Below are positions 35,831-46,392 of a DNA stretch of 64,000 nucleotides, in pieces (position 1 is the stretch's first letter; each line of letters begins with the position of its first letter). The stretch comes from Jacaranda mimosifolia. Lineage: Eukaryota; Streptophyta; Magnoliopsida; Lamiales; Bignoniaceae. Below the pieces are notes generated by a model, which saw nothing but the letters and a program-made list of their open reading frames with translations, did not search any database and was not told the origin of the DNA. Location: positions 33,527,032 to 33,591,031 of the forward strand of contig CM032125.1 of NCBI GenBank assembly GCA_018894105.1. Direction: 5' to 3'. The position numbers were made by a program, and so were the translations under genes.

Positions 35831-36130
35831 CTCCGTTGTGGCTAAGGATCATAGTCTCCGTCATTTCCTTCTTCGCACTGCTTGCGGCCATTTTCCACTA
35901 TTGGCAATGCTCATGAGATACCAGCAGCTGGCTGGCAGTCTCTGTTGCAGGAGCCAGAAATGTGCACCTATGCAGCCATGTTTAATGCATGGCCCTTTCA
36001 AAAGATAGATAACTATAGTTGGTCTGTTTTTTGTTTTTTCATTTCCTGACTTCATTCCTCCTCCCAGCAGTACATCCGCCTCTCCCACCACCACCTCCTC
36101 CCTTCCGCTGAATCCTCCCTGCGCCGCCGG
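35831..36130 (+). pseudogene. Tandem 3'-end fragment of the four-helix gene
   Basis: Starts in codons equivalent to WLRIIVAAISFFALFAAV (here ctaaggatcatagtctccg, then cttcttcgcactgcttgcgg) and runs through the tactattggcaatgctcatg ending to the same 3' flank (gctggcagtctctgttgcag, then agccagaaatgtgcac). The rest of the gene is absent and the frame is shifted relative to the parent. Confidence 0.75.
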
Positions 36131-36441
36131 CTAAAATAGGAAAAAAGAAAATTCAAATTAATGAATCATAGTCAAAGTTTCTTCTTTAATTCAAGGGAGT
36201 TTTGCTGGGTGAGTTGCCTCACAAGGCATGGAAAAGCAAATAGCGATGATAGCGTTCGTCCTCTGTTTAAAAATAGTGTCTATTTCAAAATGATATCGTG
36301 TTTGTACCCCACGCACGTACGGAAAAAGCAACAAGCAAGAGCATGGGGGAATAAATCAAGTGCATCTATCTCTTCTAACCTTTTTGATCATTCCTGTGTA
36401 TATCATCCCATCCCCCCCCCCCCCCCCCCCCTACAAAACAA

Positions 36442-36472
<31 letters not shown>

Positions 36473-37770
36473 CCACCCACCCACCCACAATATAGACCAC
36501 TTTCAGTTACACTCTCAGATCTGAATCCGGATTCTGAGCTGAGTTTCTAGATCTCTGGCTAACCCTGCACCTCCAGAAGTCATCAATTGAGAAAAGACTA
36601 TTTAAAATTTACGCTTGCACTGCCGTTTAGGAGAAGCCAAGCGTGTGGCGATCTTTACCCCAAAGCTAGCAAGTGTCGTGTGAATTGTTTCTATGGAACT
36701 CGCTCCCAGGAAAGCTTTAATTTGGTGTAAGGGTTGGTGGCCAAGCTACTCCTGCTGAGGAAACCAAGGAGTTTGCCGACCATGATGATGACCACCTTGA
36801 TCTGCAAAGGCATTGCTAAAAAGAAAGAGATCAGTGAGTTTAATATCATAGTATTAATGCTTTCTGCAATTTGTTGGAAGAGAATCAATGTTTTAATTAA
36901 CGTGTTTGTGTTTTCAACTCGTCATTAATTTATCTGAAAAATCTGCCAGTATGATTTGTTTTTCGAAGTTTATTCTTTGACATCCGGCACTTATGTTTCA
37001 AGATGATTGAATAAAATTCCCCACATGGATTTATTGCTCGATCAGATCTGCTATTGCCTTCTGCCTTCGTTGCCTTCTACAATAATCCATATCCCTTGTG
37101 ATTTTCTAAGTTTTACTGGTTGGATTTGTTGCTTAAAATACAAAAGATAAAGAAGGAAGAGGATACATACCCCAGATTACCACGTGTTGTCTTGAAGATA
37201 ATTATTTTTCATCTTATTATTTAGTGGGACTTTGGATTTTTCACTCAAATATTATAAAAATTGAGGATTTGATATATATATATATTTTTATCGTTTGCTA
37301 GTTAGCTTGACATTTTGATTGATTTGGAAGGGAAAGAATAGATCTGAATGACTTCTTCTTGTTAAATTGTTGAGAAATAATGAAAGACAACTTCCTTAGC
37401 AATGCTACAACTATTTCTTTTGGGGTATAGAAATTGGTTTTACCAGAGCTTGCAAATGTTTAAAAATTAAAATCAGTCTAACTTTCTTCTTCTCAATATT
37501 TTTACAAAAATTCACCAAAAATTAGTCCCTCACCTCATATATCCGGTTTTAAGATCAGTAACAGATTCACATAATCTCATGTGAAGAGATTTTCATGTAA
37601 GTAGTTAAGTTATATATTTCAGAGCAACAAATTAAAGAAGAAAAGAAATAGGTGAATGGATATGAAGGAGCAGCAGAAAATCTTGAGACTTTCAAAGCAC
37701 TGCCCAAACTCTTACTACTTATTACATACTTAGCAGAAACTTGCATTTTTACAAAGGATAATTGTAAAAG
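36131..37770. other. Spacer with low-complexity tracts
   Basis: 36412-36431 is a run of 20 C. 36443-36488 is (CT)n-(CA)n-(CCCA)n. A frame at 36161-36550 runs through these tracts and is not convincing. 36490-36560 weakly echoes the gaccaatttcaattacattc leader phrase at 35770. No gene recognised. Confidence 0.5.
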
Positions 37771-38010
37771 AATAAAACATAGTATGTAAAAATCTCTTTT
37801 AATTTCTTCATCTTTTTCTTTCTTTTAATATTTTTTCCCTCTCTTATCCCCTTTTATTTTTATTCTTTACTGTGCGTTGAGTTATGAATTATAAAAAGTC
37901 CCATATTTTGGATTCCCAACAATCAAAATTTTCAATTTGAATTCAAATTCCATATTTCAGTTACTTTGTATTTATTATTCTATGTTTAGATGAATTTTAG
38001 GTATACAAAA
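37771..38010. repeat. Direct repeat flanking the DUF7733-type pseudogene (left)
   Basis: Parallels 40081-40350: shared phrases include gtaaaaatctct, ctctcttat.cccttttattt and gagtt..gaattataaaaag, and both are followed by gaaccaatattctttaact. They bracket the pseudogene at 38623. Confidence 0.6.
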
Positions 38011-38420
38011 TATTTTTATATGATCATTTGAAGAGCATCACAGATAGTTCGAACCCAACTCTTTCCACAAGTATGATTTGGATAAACTCTTTTTTCAAGA
38101 AATTTTGGACGTAGCTCTCTCAAGGCAATCGTTCTTGCTGTCACTGTTAGGCTGCACAAATTCATGTCCGCCATGAACCAATATTCTTTAACTGAGATCA
38201 TTTTTTTTTTTTTTTCCTTTTCTCCTTTTGACAACAGAAATTAAAGCATCTTCACTCAAAACGATGTTTTGAAAACCCCTTGATACCAGCAGGCAAGAAA
38301 TCCTAATAACCCTAAATAGAAAATTTGTAAAATTCAGGAAAGAAAGAAAAAGAAACCCTAGGAGTTCCTTAATGAAGAGCTTGGGAATTTGCGAGATCTT
38401 TAACTGAGATAGTTCAAACT

Positions 38421-38438
38421 CCCCCCCCCCCCCCCCCC
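38421..38438. repeat. Poly-C run (18 bases)
   Basis: An uninterrupted run of 18 C just upstream of the DUF7733-type pseudogene. The length is likely unreliable. Confidence 0.9.
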
Positions 38439-38622
38439 AACCCAACCACTCACCTGAAAACCATCATGTCTCTCCCTCTCTGAACAAAAAACTGGTAACC
38501 TCTCTTTTCGGATGACATTATTTTTCACAAAACAAGAATTTATGACCCTATAACTTCTCACAAAACTCTCTGGCTACCGTTGTACAACTCTTGGCAGAAA
38601 CCAACGGAAAAACTAAGAAAAA

Positions 38623-39344
38623 ATGTCAGCCGGGATTGGTTCATCAAGTGATCACATAATTCTTCTCGGAGAAGAACCGCACGAACCGGATGTAAGCAGT
38701 GAAGTGGTAAAGGCCACCAGAAAACCGCCTACTGCCGGAGCATCTTCACTTTCCGGCATCTCAACGCTCTTGCGATGATAATATTTCTCTCCACCAGCGG
38801 CATGGTAAACGCCGAGGACTTTGCTTTCGTCATGTTCTCCATAATCTACATGTACTTCCTAGCAAAAGTTGCATTTCCACCCACCACTTCCCCACACTCC
38901 GAGCCTCCAGTTTTCAGCGAGTAGAAAACCATTCTAAGTTCTATGACCTTGGGGCGGCTGTGATTGGGTTGTTTCTACCAATAGCATACATCTTTGACGG
39001 TATTTCTGAAGGAGATAAAGAGGGAATGAAAGCAGCCGTACCCCATCTTTTCTTATTAGCTAGCTAGCCAAGTTTTTGGAGCAACTTTTCGTCGTTGATT
39101 CATGTTTTTGTGCCGGTGTTCTACAATTCAAGGAGGATTTTCACGATTGTGCAGTGGCTGAGGATGGAATTTTCGAAAGGGGAAATGGAGTACTATGACG
39201 CGAGGAGATCGTATGTGGGGAGAGGTCTTGCTCTTGCTAATATGGGTTTTGGCCGGGTACTTCAATTTTTTTGAGTCTTTGTTGCCTGTTTTTCTGCCCA
39301 AGGCTTTCAAGATTTATTACTATCCCCCAAAAAAGCATGATTAA
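38623..39344 (+). pseudogene. DUF7733-type membrane protein pseudogene
   Basis: Starts MSAGIGSSSDHIILLGEEP and stops after SGISTLLR. The conserved body continues in other frames: FRHLNALAMIIFLSTSGMV, then AEDFAFVMFSIIYMYFLAKV and AFPP; next FYDLGAAVIGLFLPIAYIFD with GISEGDKEGMKAAVPHLFLL; next VFVPVFYNSRRIFTIVQWLR with EFSKGE; and last LAGYFNFFESLLPVFLPKAF up to TAA 39342-39344. The order and spacing are those of a plant multi-pass protein family that I recall as DUF7733, function unknown. At least three frameshifts plus stops (for example the TAG in LAS-stop at about 39064) make it a pseudogene. It is collinear and seems intronless. The family name is from memory and should be confirmed by a profile search. 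Confidence 0.75.
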
Positions 39345-39505
39345 GGATTGCAAATTTGGTGTAATTTTCTTTCTTAGGCGGGATTTCGGTTGTAAGATGT
39401 AAGTTTGTTTTCTTAAGCTTTTTTTCATTTATATCATAACACTTATTTGCATATGCTTCGTGTATTGATAAGTATATTATGGGATGCTGCGGATTATAAT
39501 ACTAA

Positions 39506-39892
39506 GGGCTAGTTTGGTTGGACTTTGAATTTATCTCATGACTATTCTCTAAATGATAGTTCTATTGAATTTAAGTTATTACAATATAGTTTACAAGTTG
39601 TTTGGTTTTCTATATAAATTATCTTAATCCTATTGAAAAAAAATTTGATGTTTGGTTTGTCAAAAAAGACAATTTGCCATGCAAGGCACATAGTTTAACA
39701 TTTGGGATAATTTAACCAAAGGTATGTGAAGAGTTTAATAATCATGCGTGGCAAATAAATTTATATATATATATATATATGGGTTGGCGGATTACAAACA
39801 AGCTTATGAGTTTCTAAACATACAATCCAAACACATAATTAACTTTGATAAAATCAGCTTACTATAAATTATACCATGAACCAAACTGGTCC
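39506..39892. mobile_element. Tourist-like MITE
   Basis: Ends GGGCTAGTTTGGTT and, inverted, GGACCAGTTTGGTT, with TAA at 39503-39505 and 39893-39895. No coding frame. A TA microsatellite is inside at about 39762-39780. Confidence 0.75.
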
Positions 39893-40080
39893 TAAAAGAT
39901 TTGTTATCAGAAGTCTCTTGATGATATATTAAATTTTGTTGTTTACAATAATTTTGATTTTTGATAATTCAAGAACAGATTAGTATTATTTCAAGATTGC
40001 AGTTTATATTATGCAATTACAAGATCCTGATTTTGAGTGCAATAAGAGTGGGCTATATAGTCATTTGAATTTTGATGAAA

Positions 40081-40350
40081 GAATAGAATATAGATTAGTA
40101 AAAATCTCTCTTGTTTAATTTTCTTCTTTTCTCTCTCTTATATCCTTTTATTTTTATTTTATTGGGTGGGAGTTGAGCTACCTGATTATAAATCATCAAT
40201 GAAAAATTTCATATTATAGTACCAATTATGAATTATAAAAAGATTTCATATTTTAGATTTCGAATATTAATCACGATTGTCAAAATTAAAATTCCATACT
40301 TTAATAATTATTTTATATTATTAATTAATTCAAGATATATAAAATTGAAA
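40081..40350. repeat. Direct repeat flanking the DUF7733-type pseudogene (right)
   Basis: The partner of 37771-38010. Confidence 0.6.
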
Positions 40351-40852
40351 TCCACATTCTTTAACTGAGAGAGCGGTGTGGAACCAATATTCTTTAACTT
40401 TTTTAAAGGTGAATAGGTTTTAATATCAACTGCCTTCAAATTGCCGCTAGATGACAAATTAGTGCGATAAGTGCAAATTCAAAAGTGGGTAAGTGCTTTT
40501 AAATTAATTTCGAATAATAATTTGTTAAGATAATGAAATTCGAAGGGGAAAGTGCCGCACATATATGCAATTGGTGAAAAAAACAAAATTTGAAGGGGGA
40601 ACACCCCATGTGCCTATATACGTTGTCCATTACACTACTGCTACTGCCTATGTACTTCAAAAGAGGGTGGAAATATGATCCTGCTACCAGCCCCTGCCAA
40701 AACTGAAAACAGCCAAGGAATATGTACAATAAATCTGTATACAAATTCCAATAAAATTAATTAATCAAGTGACAACTAAATTAATTTCAAAAATGCATCA
40801 CGAACTTGGTTACATCAATCACCCATGATGTCTTAAAAGACTTATCATAGGT

Positions 40853-40879
<27 letters not shown>
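40351..40879. other. Spacer
   Basis: No gene seen. A (GA)n run at about 40860-40890 marks the edge of the X2 unit. Confidence 0.5.
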
Positions 40880-40891
<12 letters not shown>

Positions 40892-41032
40892 AGACCTGGT
40901 CAGGCTGAAGCAGCTCTGAGGTAAAGCACATGGGTACCAGGTTTCTCTCTTAATAAAATGGGGAGCAACATTAATGAAATGCCTTATGCGTAAAAGTTCA
41001 TAAATGCATTAAACGCTTCATCTTATGAGTCA

Positions 41033-41076
<44 letters not shown>

Positions 41077-41271
41077 ACCAGAAGAACAAGACAGGTAAAC
41101 TCAGAACAGAAAGGATTCATGATCTGCACTCTGTACTCCACCTTTGTCCCATCTCATTTTGATAGAGTAAATGAGAGAATTTCTCCTCCAAAGCAAGTAA
41201 CCACCAGCACCACTGGTAAAGAAATCTCCTGTTATGGCAATGAATTGAATTAAAAACATGTTATGCCAGAC
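40880..41271 (-). pseudogene. 3' part of dehydrogenase copy X2 (non-coding)
   Basis: Matches 1850-2370 downstream of X1 (for example agaagaacaagacaggtaaa, then actcagaacagaaag; ttatggcaatgaattgaatt; aaaaacatgttatgcca). The doubtful last exon of X1 is deleted here. A (GT)n(GA)n run at 41031-41076 replaces the (GT)n of X1. Confidence 0.65.
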
Positions 41272-41274
41272 TAA

Positions 41275-41594
41275 GAGAGTTTTGGGGTAAAATTATAAGA
41301 TGTTTTGATAAGTTTATTAAATATTATAAAGTGTTTTTGGTAAAAATTTTAATAAAAAAAATTATAAGCTCTCACAATAAGATGTTAGAATCTTATAAGT
41401 TATTTTTCAGAAGTAAGAAATTCCTACCTAACTTTTAGAATCTAAAAAAACTCATTTGATTTTAATTACATTAATTATAAAATTATTATTACTAATAACT
41501 CATAAGATCTAGCATCTTATAACTAACCTCTAAAAACATTTTATAAAATATAGGAGGTTATAAGATTTTTCAATAAACTTAGCCAAATACCCTC
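41275..41594. mobile_element. Tourist-like MITE M2 (first of a pair)
   Basis: TAA at 41272-41274 and 41595-41597. Left end gagagttttgggg, right end, inverted, gagggtatttggct. cttataag motifs throughout. X1 keeps a partly deleted trace of the same site at about 2370. Confidence 0.75.
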
Positions 41595-41597
41595 TAA

Positions 41598-41932
41598 GAT
41601 GACATTTGAGTAGCTTATAAGCTTTTCAAAACATGTGATAAGATATTTGATTATACTATGTTTCATAAATTTTTTTTCAAAAAAGAGCTTACAAGTTCCA
41701 TATTATGATATTATAAGCTCTTCTAAAATAAGAAATGAGTTCCCATTTTATTTTTAAGATCTTAATAAACTCATATAATTTCACTATATTAATCATAAAT
41801 TTTTCATTATTAATATCTTATAAGCTCCTTTCTATTCAAATATTTTAAGAGCTTCTTTTTAAAATGAGATTTAACACTTTATAAGCTACAAAAACATCTT
41901 ATAAGTACATATGAGCTTAGCTAAATACCCAC
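41598..41932. mobile_element. Tourist-like MITE M2 (second of a pair)
   Basis: TAA at 41595-41597, shared with the first member, and at 41933-41935. Right end agctaaatacccac. It seems to have inserted into the target duplication of its neighbour. Confidence 0.7.
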
Positions 41933-42554
41933 TAACTAAGATGAACTTTTCTTCATCAATCTTTTTATGATACAAATTATACCACTAAAAAGGAAATTTA
42001 AGGCCTAGAAACAGTGGGAAATCCTCAAATTTTATTGAAGCTAATCCCATCAACCTGGCAATCACTATGAAAACGCATCTTGAATGCAGCATAATTGATA
42101 ACATGTTAGAAAATGATGTCTTGCAAGAAATATACTAACATTTATTTGGTGTAAAATGAGCTTACCTGATCGATGATTAACTTGATTAAAGCGGATCCCC
42201 TCAGGGTATGAAAACTTGCGCCGCATGGATTGAGAATTTCCAATGCTTCCTTCATGACTACTACTTTCACGAGCTGTCTTCTTCATGCAATTTTGTCAAA
42301 AGAAAATGCCCTGCAAGAAGAGAACACTTTAAGTATTATCATCTTACGCAAAGCATATTTGGTAGAATGGAACTTGGTAATGCAAGATTCTTAATTAATA
42401 AAAACAAGTGAAAAATAATCTACCTGTATCCCATCTGAATTTCAAGCAACAGTTGGGAATTCATTCGGGAGGTAAATCAATCAAAGGCTGAGATATTTTT
42501 TCCAATCCATTTGCAATTTATATTGAATATGAATGCAAAATCTTACCCCCATAT

Positions 42555-43563
42555 AGGCCTGTAAATGGGTAGGGTATCACCTTACCCATACCCATACCTT
42601 AAAATACCCAAACAAAAATACCAAATTTTTACCCTACCCTAAAATACCCAAAAGAATGAGACCCTAATCCTACCCTATCCTAACTAACCCAAGACCCATT
42701 GGGTCTAGTTTATTAGACTTATGTTTTTAATGTATACACTAATTTTCTTAATATATACTAAAAATATTATTTTGCATATGACAACAAAAAATAATTTTTT
42801 TTCTATATTTAATTTAATCATTAAATTTAAATTAATTAATTTTAAACTTTTTGCTAATTAAATTAACTATTTTATTAATATAATAGTTAAACTTTATTAA
42901 TATTATTAGCAGTTAAACTTTTTGCTAATTAAAAAAAAATACAGTTTAAAAGTAGTTAATTAAAACAGTTTATTAAAAAAACAGTTAATAAAAATAGTTT
43001 ATTAAAAAACCATACAGTTTATTAAAAAAATAGTGAATAAAAACATTTTATTAAAAAAATACGGTTTATATACAGTTTATTAAAAAAATAGTTAATAAAA
43101 ACAGTTTAAGAGCAAAAACTTTTTCTATATTTAATTTTATAAAAACAGTTAATTTCTATATTAATAAACTTTATTCATTAGCAAAATTAATTTTATTAAC
43201 TGTTTTTATAAAAATATTTATTCCATTATTAATTTTATTAATAAAAAGTGTTCAACTGTTGCTATGCTATTTCAATTTTTTTTTTAAAAAAATTGCAATC
43301 TCAATTTATTAATTTTATTAATTTAGTTTAATTTTTAATAAAAAAATTCATTTAATTGTTACCGCTCATTCACATATTTATAATTTTTATATATAAAAAT
43401 TTTATCATTAATATAAATTTGATTTCGGTATAAACAATTTTTAGGTTCATAAATTAAATTTAAATATAAAGTAATGGGTAATGTATGGGTATGGGTACAT
43501 GGGTAATTTATGGGTATAGACCCTACCCATACCCATTACATTATATTTAATAAGTATGGGTAC

Positions 43564-43600
<37 letters not shown>

Positions 43601-43646
43601 ATATTTTGGATTTGGGTAGGGTAATACCCTACCAATTTACAGGCCT
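42555..43646. mobile_element. 1.1-kb TIR element with 10-bp target duplication
   Basis: Ends AGGCCTGTAAATGGGTAGGG and, inverted, AGGCCTGTAAATTGGTAGGG. The 10-bp direct repeat acccccatat is at 42545-42554 and 43647-43656. The paralogous sites in X1 (2929-2938) and X3 (44979-44988) are uninterrupted. The left subterminal part is rich in taccc phrases, and the right has (GGGTAT)n at 43555-43600. The AT-rich core has ttaataaaaacag repeats and no transposase frame. Duplication length suggests a MULE-type transposase, though end type could also fit hAT. A truncated inverted relative lies at about 58940-59596. Confidence 0.8.
43555..43600 (+). repeat. (GGGTAT)n array
   Basis: About seven GGGTAT hexamers, one as GGGTAC, inside the 1.1-kb element. 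This is not the plant telomere repeat TTTAGGG. Confidence 0.9.
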
Positions 43647-44268
43647 ACCCCCATATGGTTTGTTGCAAACTGCAGCTCTATATATGCTGTCTTTTCAAAG
43701 CATGAAGGGTGGTGTTGCCATAACTCCAGCATTGTTTCTACTGAAAACTGAAACACGATTGGTAATGATTAAAGTATAGATTACACTATCTAGTTATTGT
43801 CCAAAACAATACTTAGAGGTTCAGTTTTGAATAATGATGCTTATTAGCAACATAACTAACAAACAGAAATGCACTTAAATCTTGGAATAAAGATCTCATC
43901 AAATCAAACTGGAAAGAAAGAGTCAAGCATGGAGGATGATGGAGAGTTGCCTTGTTGAGAAATCTACATATAAGACCAAGGATAATATCATTCCCACAAA
44001 GAAATCAATCATCAATTTATGATAAAGTGTCCCTTACACGAGTACATTCAGAGAAAGGCTTGAGGATTTGAACTTCAAAGCAGATTTCCTGACTGATGCC
44101 ATCAAACTGAGATCTAAGTCCATGGCATCAACTTTTGCCTTTGGAGCTTCTTTGATGATTGCTTCTCTGGACTTATTCCTAGCAGAGAGATTTCTGACTG
44201 ATTGCCATAATGAGATAGACACCGCAATGCAAGTACTCTTGCAGTACTTTATGCTCCAATTCAATCAA

Positions 44269-44352
44269 TAAGATTTTTTATATAAGTTCCAAAAGCATCT
44301 TATAAAATATAAGAACTTATAAGATCTTTAACATAAGCTTAGCCAAACACCT
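44269..44352. repeat. Tourist-like M2 remnant at the X2/X3 junction
   Basis: Only the right part survives (cttataagatctttaacata, then agcttagccaaacacc). It joins exon 2 of X2 to the 3' part of X3, so recombination between MITE copies may have made the junction. Confidence 0.55.
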
Positions 44353-45407
44353 ATAACTAAGATTCACTTTCCTTTATCAATCTTTTTATAATACAAATTA
44401 TACTCTTAAAAATTAAATGCCTATGAATGGTGGAAAATCCTCAAATTTTATCCAAGCCCATCAACCTCGCATTCACTATGAAAAATTGAAAATACATCTT
44501 GAATGCAGCATAATTAAGAACATGTAAGAATTAAGACAATGTCTCGCAAGAAAGATGCTAACATTTGTATGGGGTAAAATGAGTTTACCTGATTAAAATT
44601 TTACTTAATTGAAGCGGGCACTCGGGCTCGGGGTATGAAAACTTGTGCCGCAGGGATGAGACATTTACAATCCTTCCTTCATGACTACTTTCATGAGTTG
44701 TCTTTTTCATGGTTTCCAACATCAAATTTGTCAAAAGGAAATGTCTTGCAAGAAGAGAAAACTTTAATTATTATCATCTTATGCAAAGCATATTTTTAGT
44801 GGAATGGAACTCGGCAATGAGATTCTTAATTAATAAAACAAGTGAAAAATCATCTACCTACACCCCATCCGAGAAATTCAAGCAACATTAGAATTCATTC
44901 AGGAGATAAAATAAATCAAAGGCTGAGTTATTTTTCCAGTTCATTTACAATTTCTATTGAATATGAATGCAAAATCTTGCCCACATATGGTTTGTCTCAA
45001 ACTGCAGCTCTATATATGTATATGTTGTCTTTTCAAAGCAAGAAGGATGTTGCCATAACTCCAGCATTGTTTCCAGTGAAAAGTGGACAAAATTGGTGAT
45101 GATTAAAGTACAAATATAAAATCTATTCGCTGTTCAAAACAACAATTAGAGGCTCAATAACAAAATATATAATGATGCTCATTAGCAACATAATGCTTAT
45201 GCATGAGTATGCCAATGACTTTGTATATATATGATTAGGAAAGAATATCATGAAAAGAATTAATGGGATTCTGTTATTCCAGCTACATGTGATGTTTATC
45301 TTGTTGTGACATAACGTTCTTATTTAGAGTGCATAGTTGAAACTTAAAAGTAAGATTACCAAACAAAAATGCAAATTTGCCTGCAAGCACCCAAACAACC
45401 CAAATAA

Positions 45408-45720
45408 GAGGGTTTTCGGGTGAGTCTATAAGCTCATTCAAACATAAGAGATTATAAGATGCTAAAAAATGTTTGACAAATTTTCTTCAGAAAAGGGCTT
45501 ATAAGATCTTAAATCTTAATATCTTATTTTTAGGATCTTATAAGTTCTTTTAAAAATGTAAGAAAATCTTAATTTATTTCAATATTATAACAAGCTATAA
45601 CCATTTTAATTATAAAATTATCATTATAAAATAAAATCTAACATCTTATAAAATTCAAAAATATTTTATAAGATGGAATAACTTATAAAACATTTTAAAT
45701 AAGTTTAGCCAAATACCCTC
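45408..45720. mobile_element. Tourist-like MITE M2 in intron 2 of X3
   Basis: TAA at 45405-45407 and 45721-45723. Ends gagggttttcggg and, inverted, gagggtatttggct. Orthologous in position to 3346-3643 in X1. Confidence 0.8.
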
Positions 45721-45779
45721 TAAATCTGGAACTAAAAAGTCAAGCCTGGGAAATGGGGACAGAGTTGGCTTGTATTTAA

Positions 45780-45802
45780 TGTTGAAAAGTAATTTGTAAT
45801 TC

Positions 45803-45835
<33 letters not shown>

Positions 45836-46339
45836 AAAAGAAAAATGAAACTTCAAGAATGGTCAAAAAGTCAAAAGGAAAGCTTGAAGAAAAGTCAAAG
45901 GAGGTGAACTTGCAAAGTTTGATTCCACTTCTTACATCAAAGAGATAAGGTTGGAAAACCAAGTTCATATAGAATTGTGTAGAAAATTTGATGAAGTAGA
46001 CAAGTTGTTTTTTGTCTCCAAGGAGATAAGGTTGAAGAAGCAAAGTTCATCTTGAACTTTACTACCATGAGAACCAAGTAGAATTGTGTAGAAATTATGA
46101 TGTCTATATATATGTGTATAGTATGTACTTGAGAAGAAGATAGAATAGAAGTGTGTGAGGAGACAGATGTATGCTTGTGTATTGAGAGGAAAATATTAGA
46201 GTAGAAACCTAGAGCAAAAAAATATATTTCTAAAGTTTTATTGCATGAACTTTGGAAAAACATTGTAATAGTGCAGTGTTATATCAAAATTTTCCTCTAA
46301 TTTATCAATCTCTCTCAAATCTTACATTTACACGCAATA
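45780..46339 (+). repeat. 5' LTR of the copia element
   Basis: Starts TGTTGAAAAGTAATTTG. The A-rich tract near the start is longer than in the 3' LTR. Its last bases are cgcaata where the 3' LTR has cccaaca, so the terminal CA has mutated. Confidence 0.9.
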
Positions 46340-46392
46340 TATTTTTGGTATCGGAGCCACCCCTTGACCTAGTAACCCCTTCTATACACAAA

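Larger units (their letters stand above)
42166..44268 (-). pseudogene. TIC32-like short-chain dehydrogenase pseudogene, copy X2
   Basis: Exon 2, from about 44268 to 44038, has lost its start, including the glycine motif; what remains reads EAIIKEAPKAKVDAMDLDLS, then MASVRKSALKF. Exon 3 begins at 43740: NNAGVMATPPFML, stop, KDSI, then in another frame ELQFATNHMG. Its last bases and splice donor fall on the target duplication of a 1.1-kb element (42555-43646). Exon 4 is 42310-42166: HFLLTKL, one-base damage, [14 protein letters not shown], then KFSYPEGIRF and a gtaagc donor. Exon 1 and intron 1 are absent; copy X3 starts directly upstream, at a Tourist remnant near 44270. The stop after ML is shared with X1 and X3. 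Non-functional. Confidence 0.8.

Noticed and set aside
36161..36550. 129-codon plus-strand frame
   Set aside because: Its second half is the translation of poly-C and (CT)n(CA)n tracts; no recognisable domain.
38016..38445. Minus-strand frames near the poly-C run as genes
   Set aside because: Lys-rich and Gly-run text from low-complexity tracts; no motif recognised.
43555..43600. GGGTAT repeats as an interstitial telomere
   Set aside because: The plant telomere unit is TTTAGGG; these hexamers lie inside a transposable element with a target duplication.
42545..43656. Calling the 1.1-kb element a hAT element outright
   Set aside because: The direct repeat is 10 bp (acccccatat), longer than the 8 bp of hAT; the superfamily was left open.
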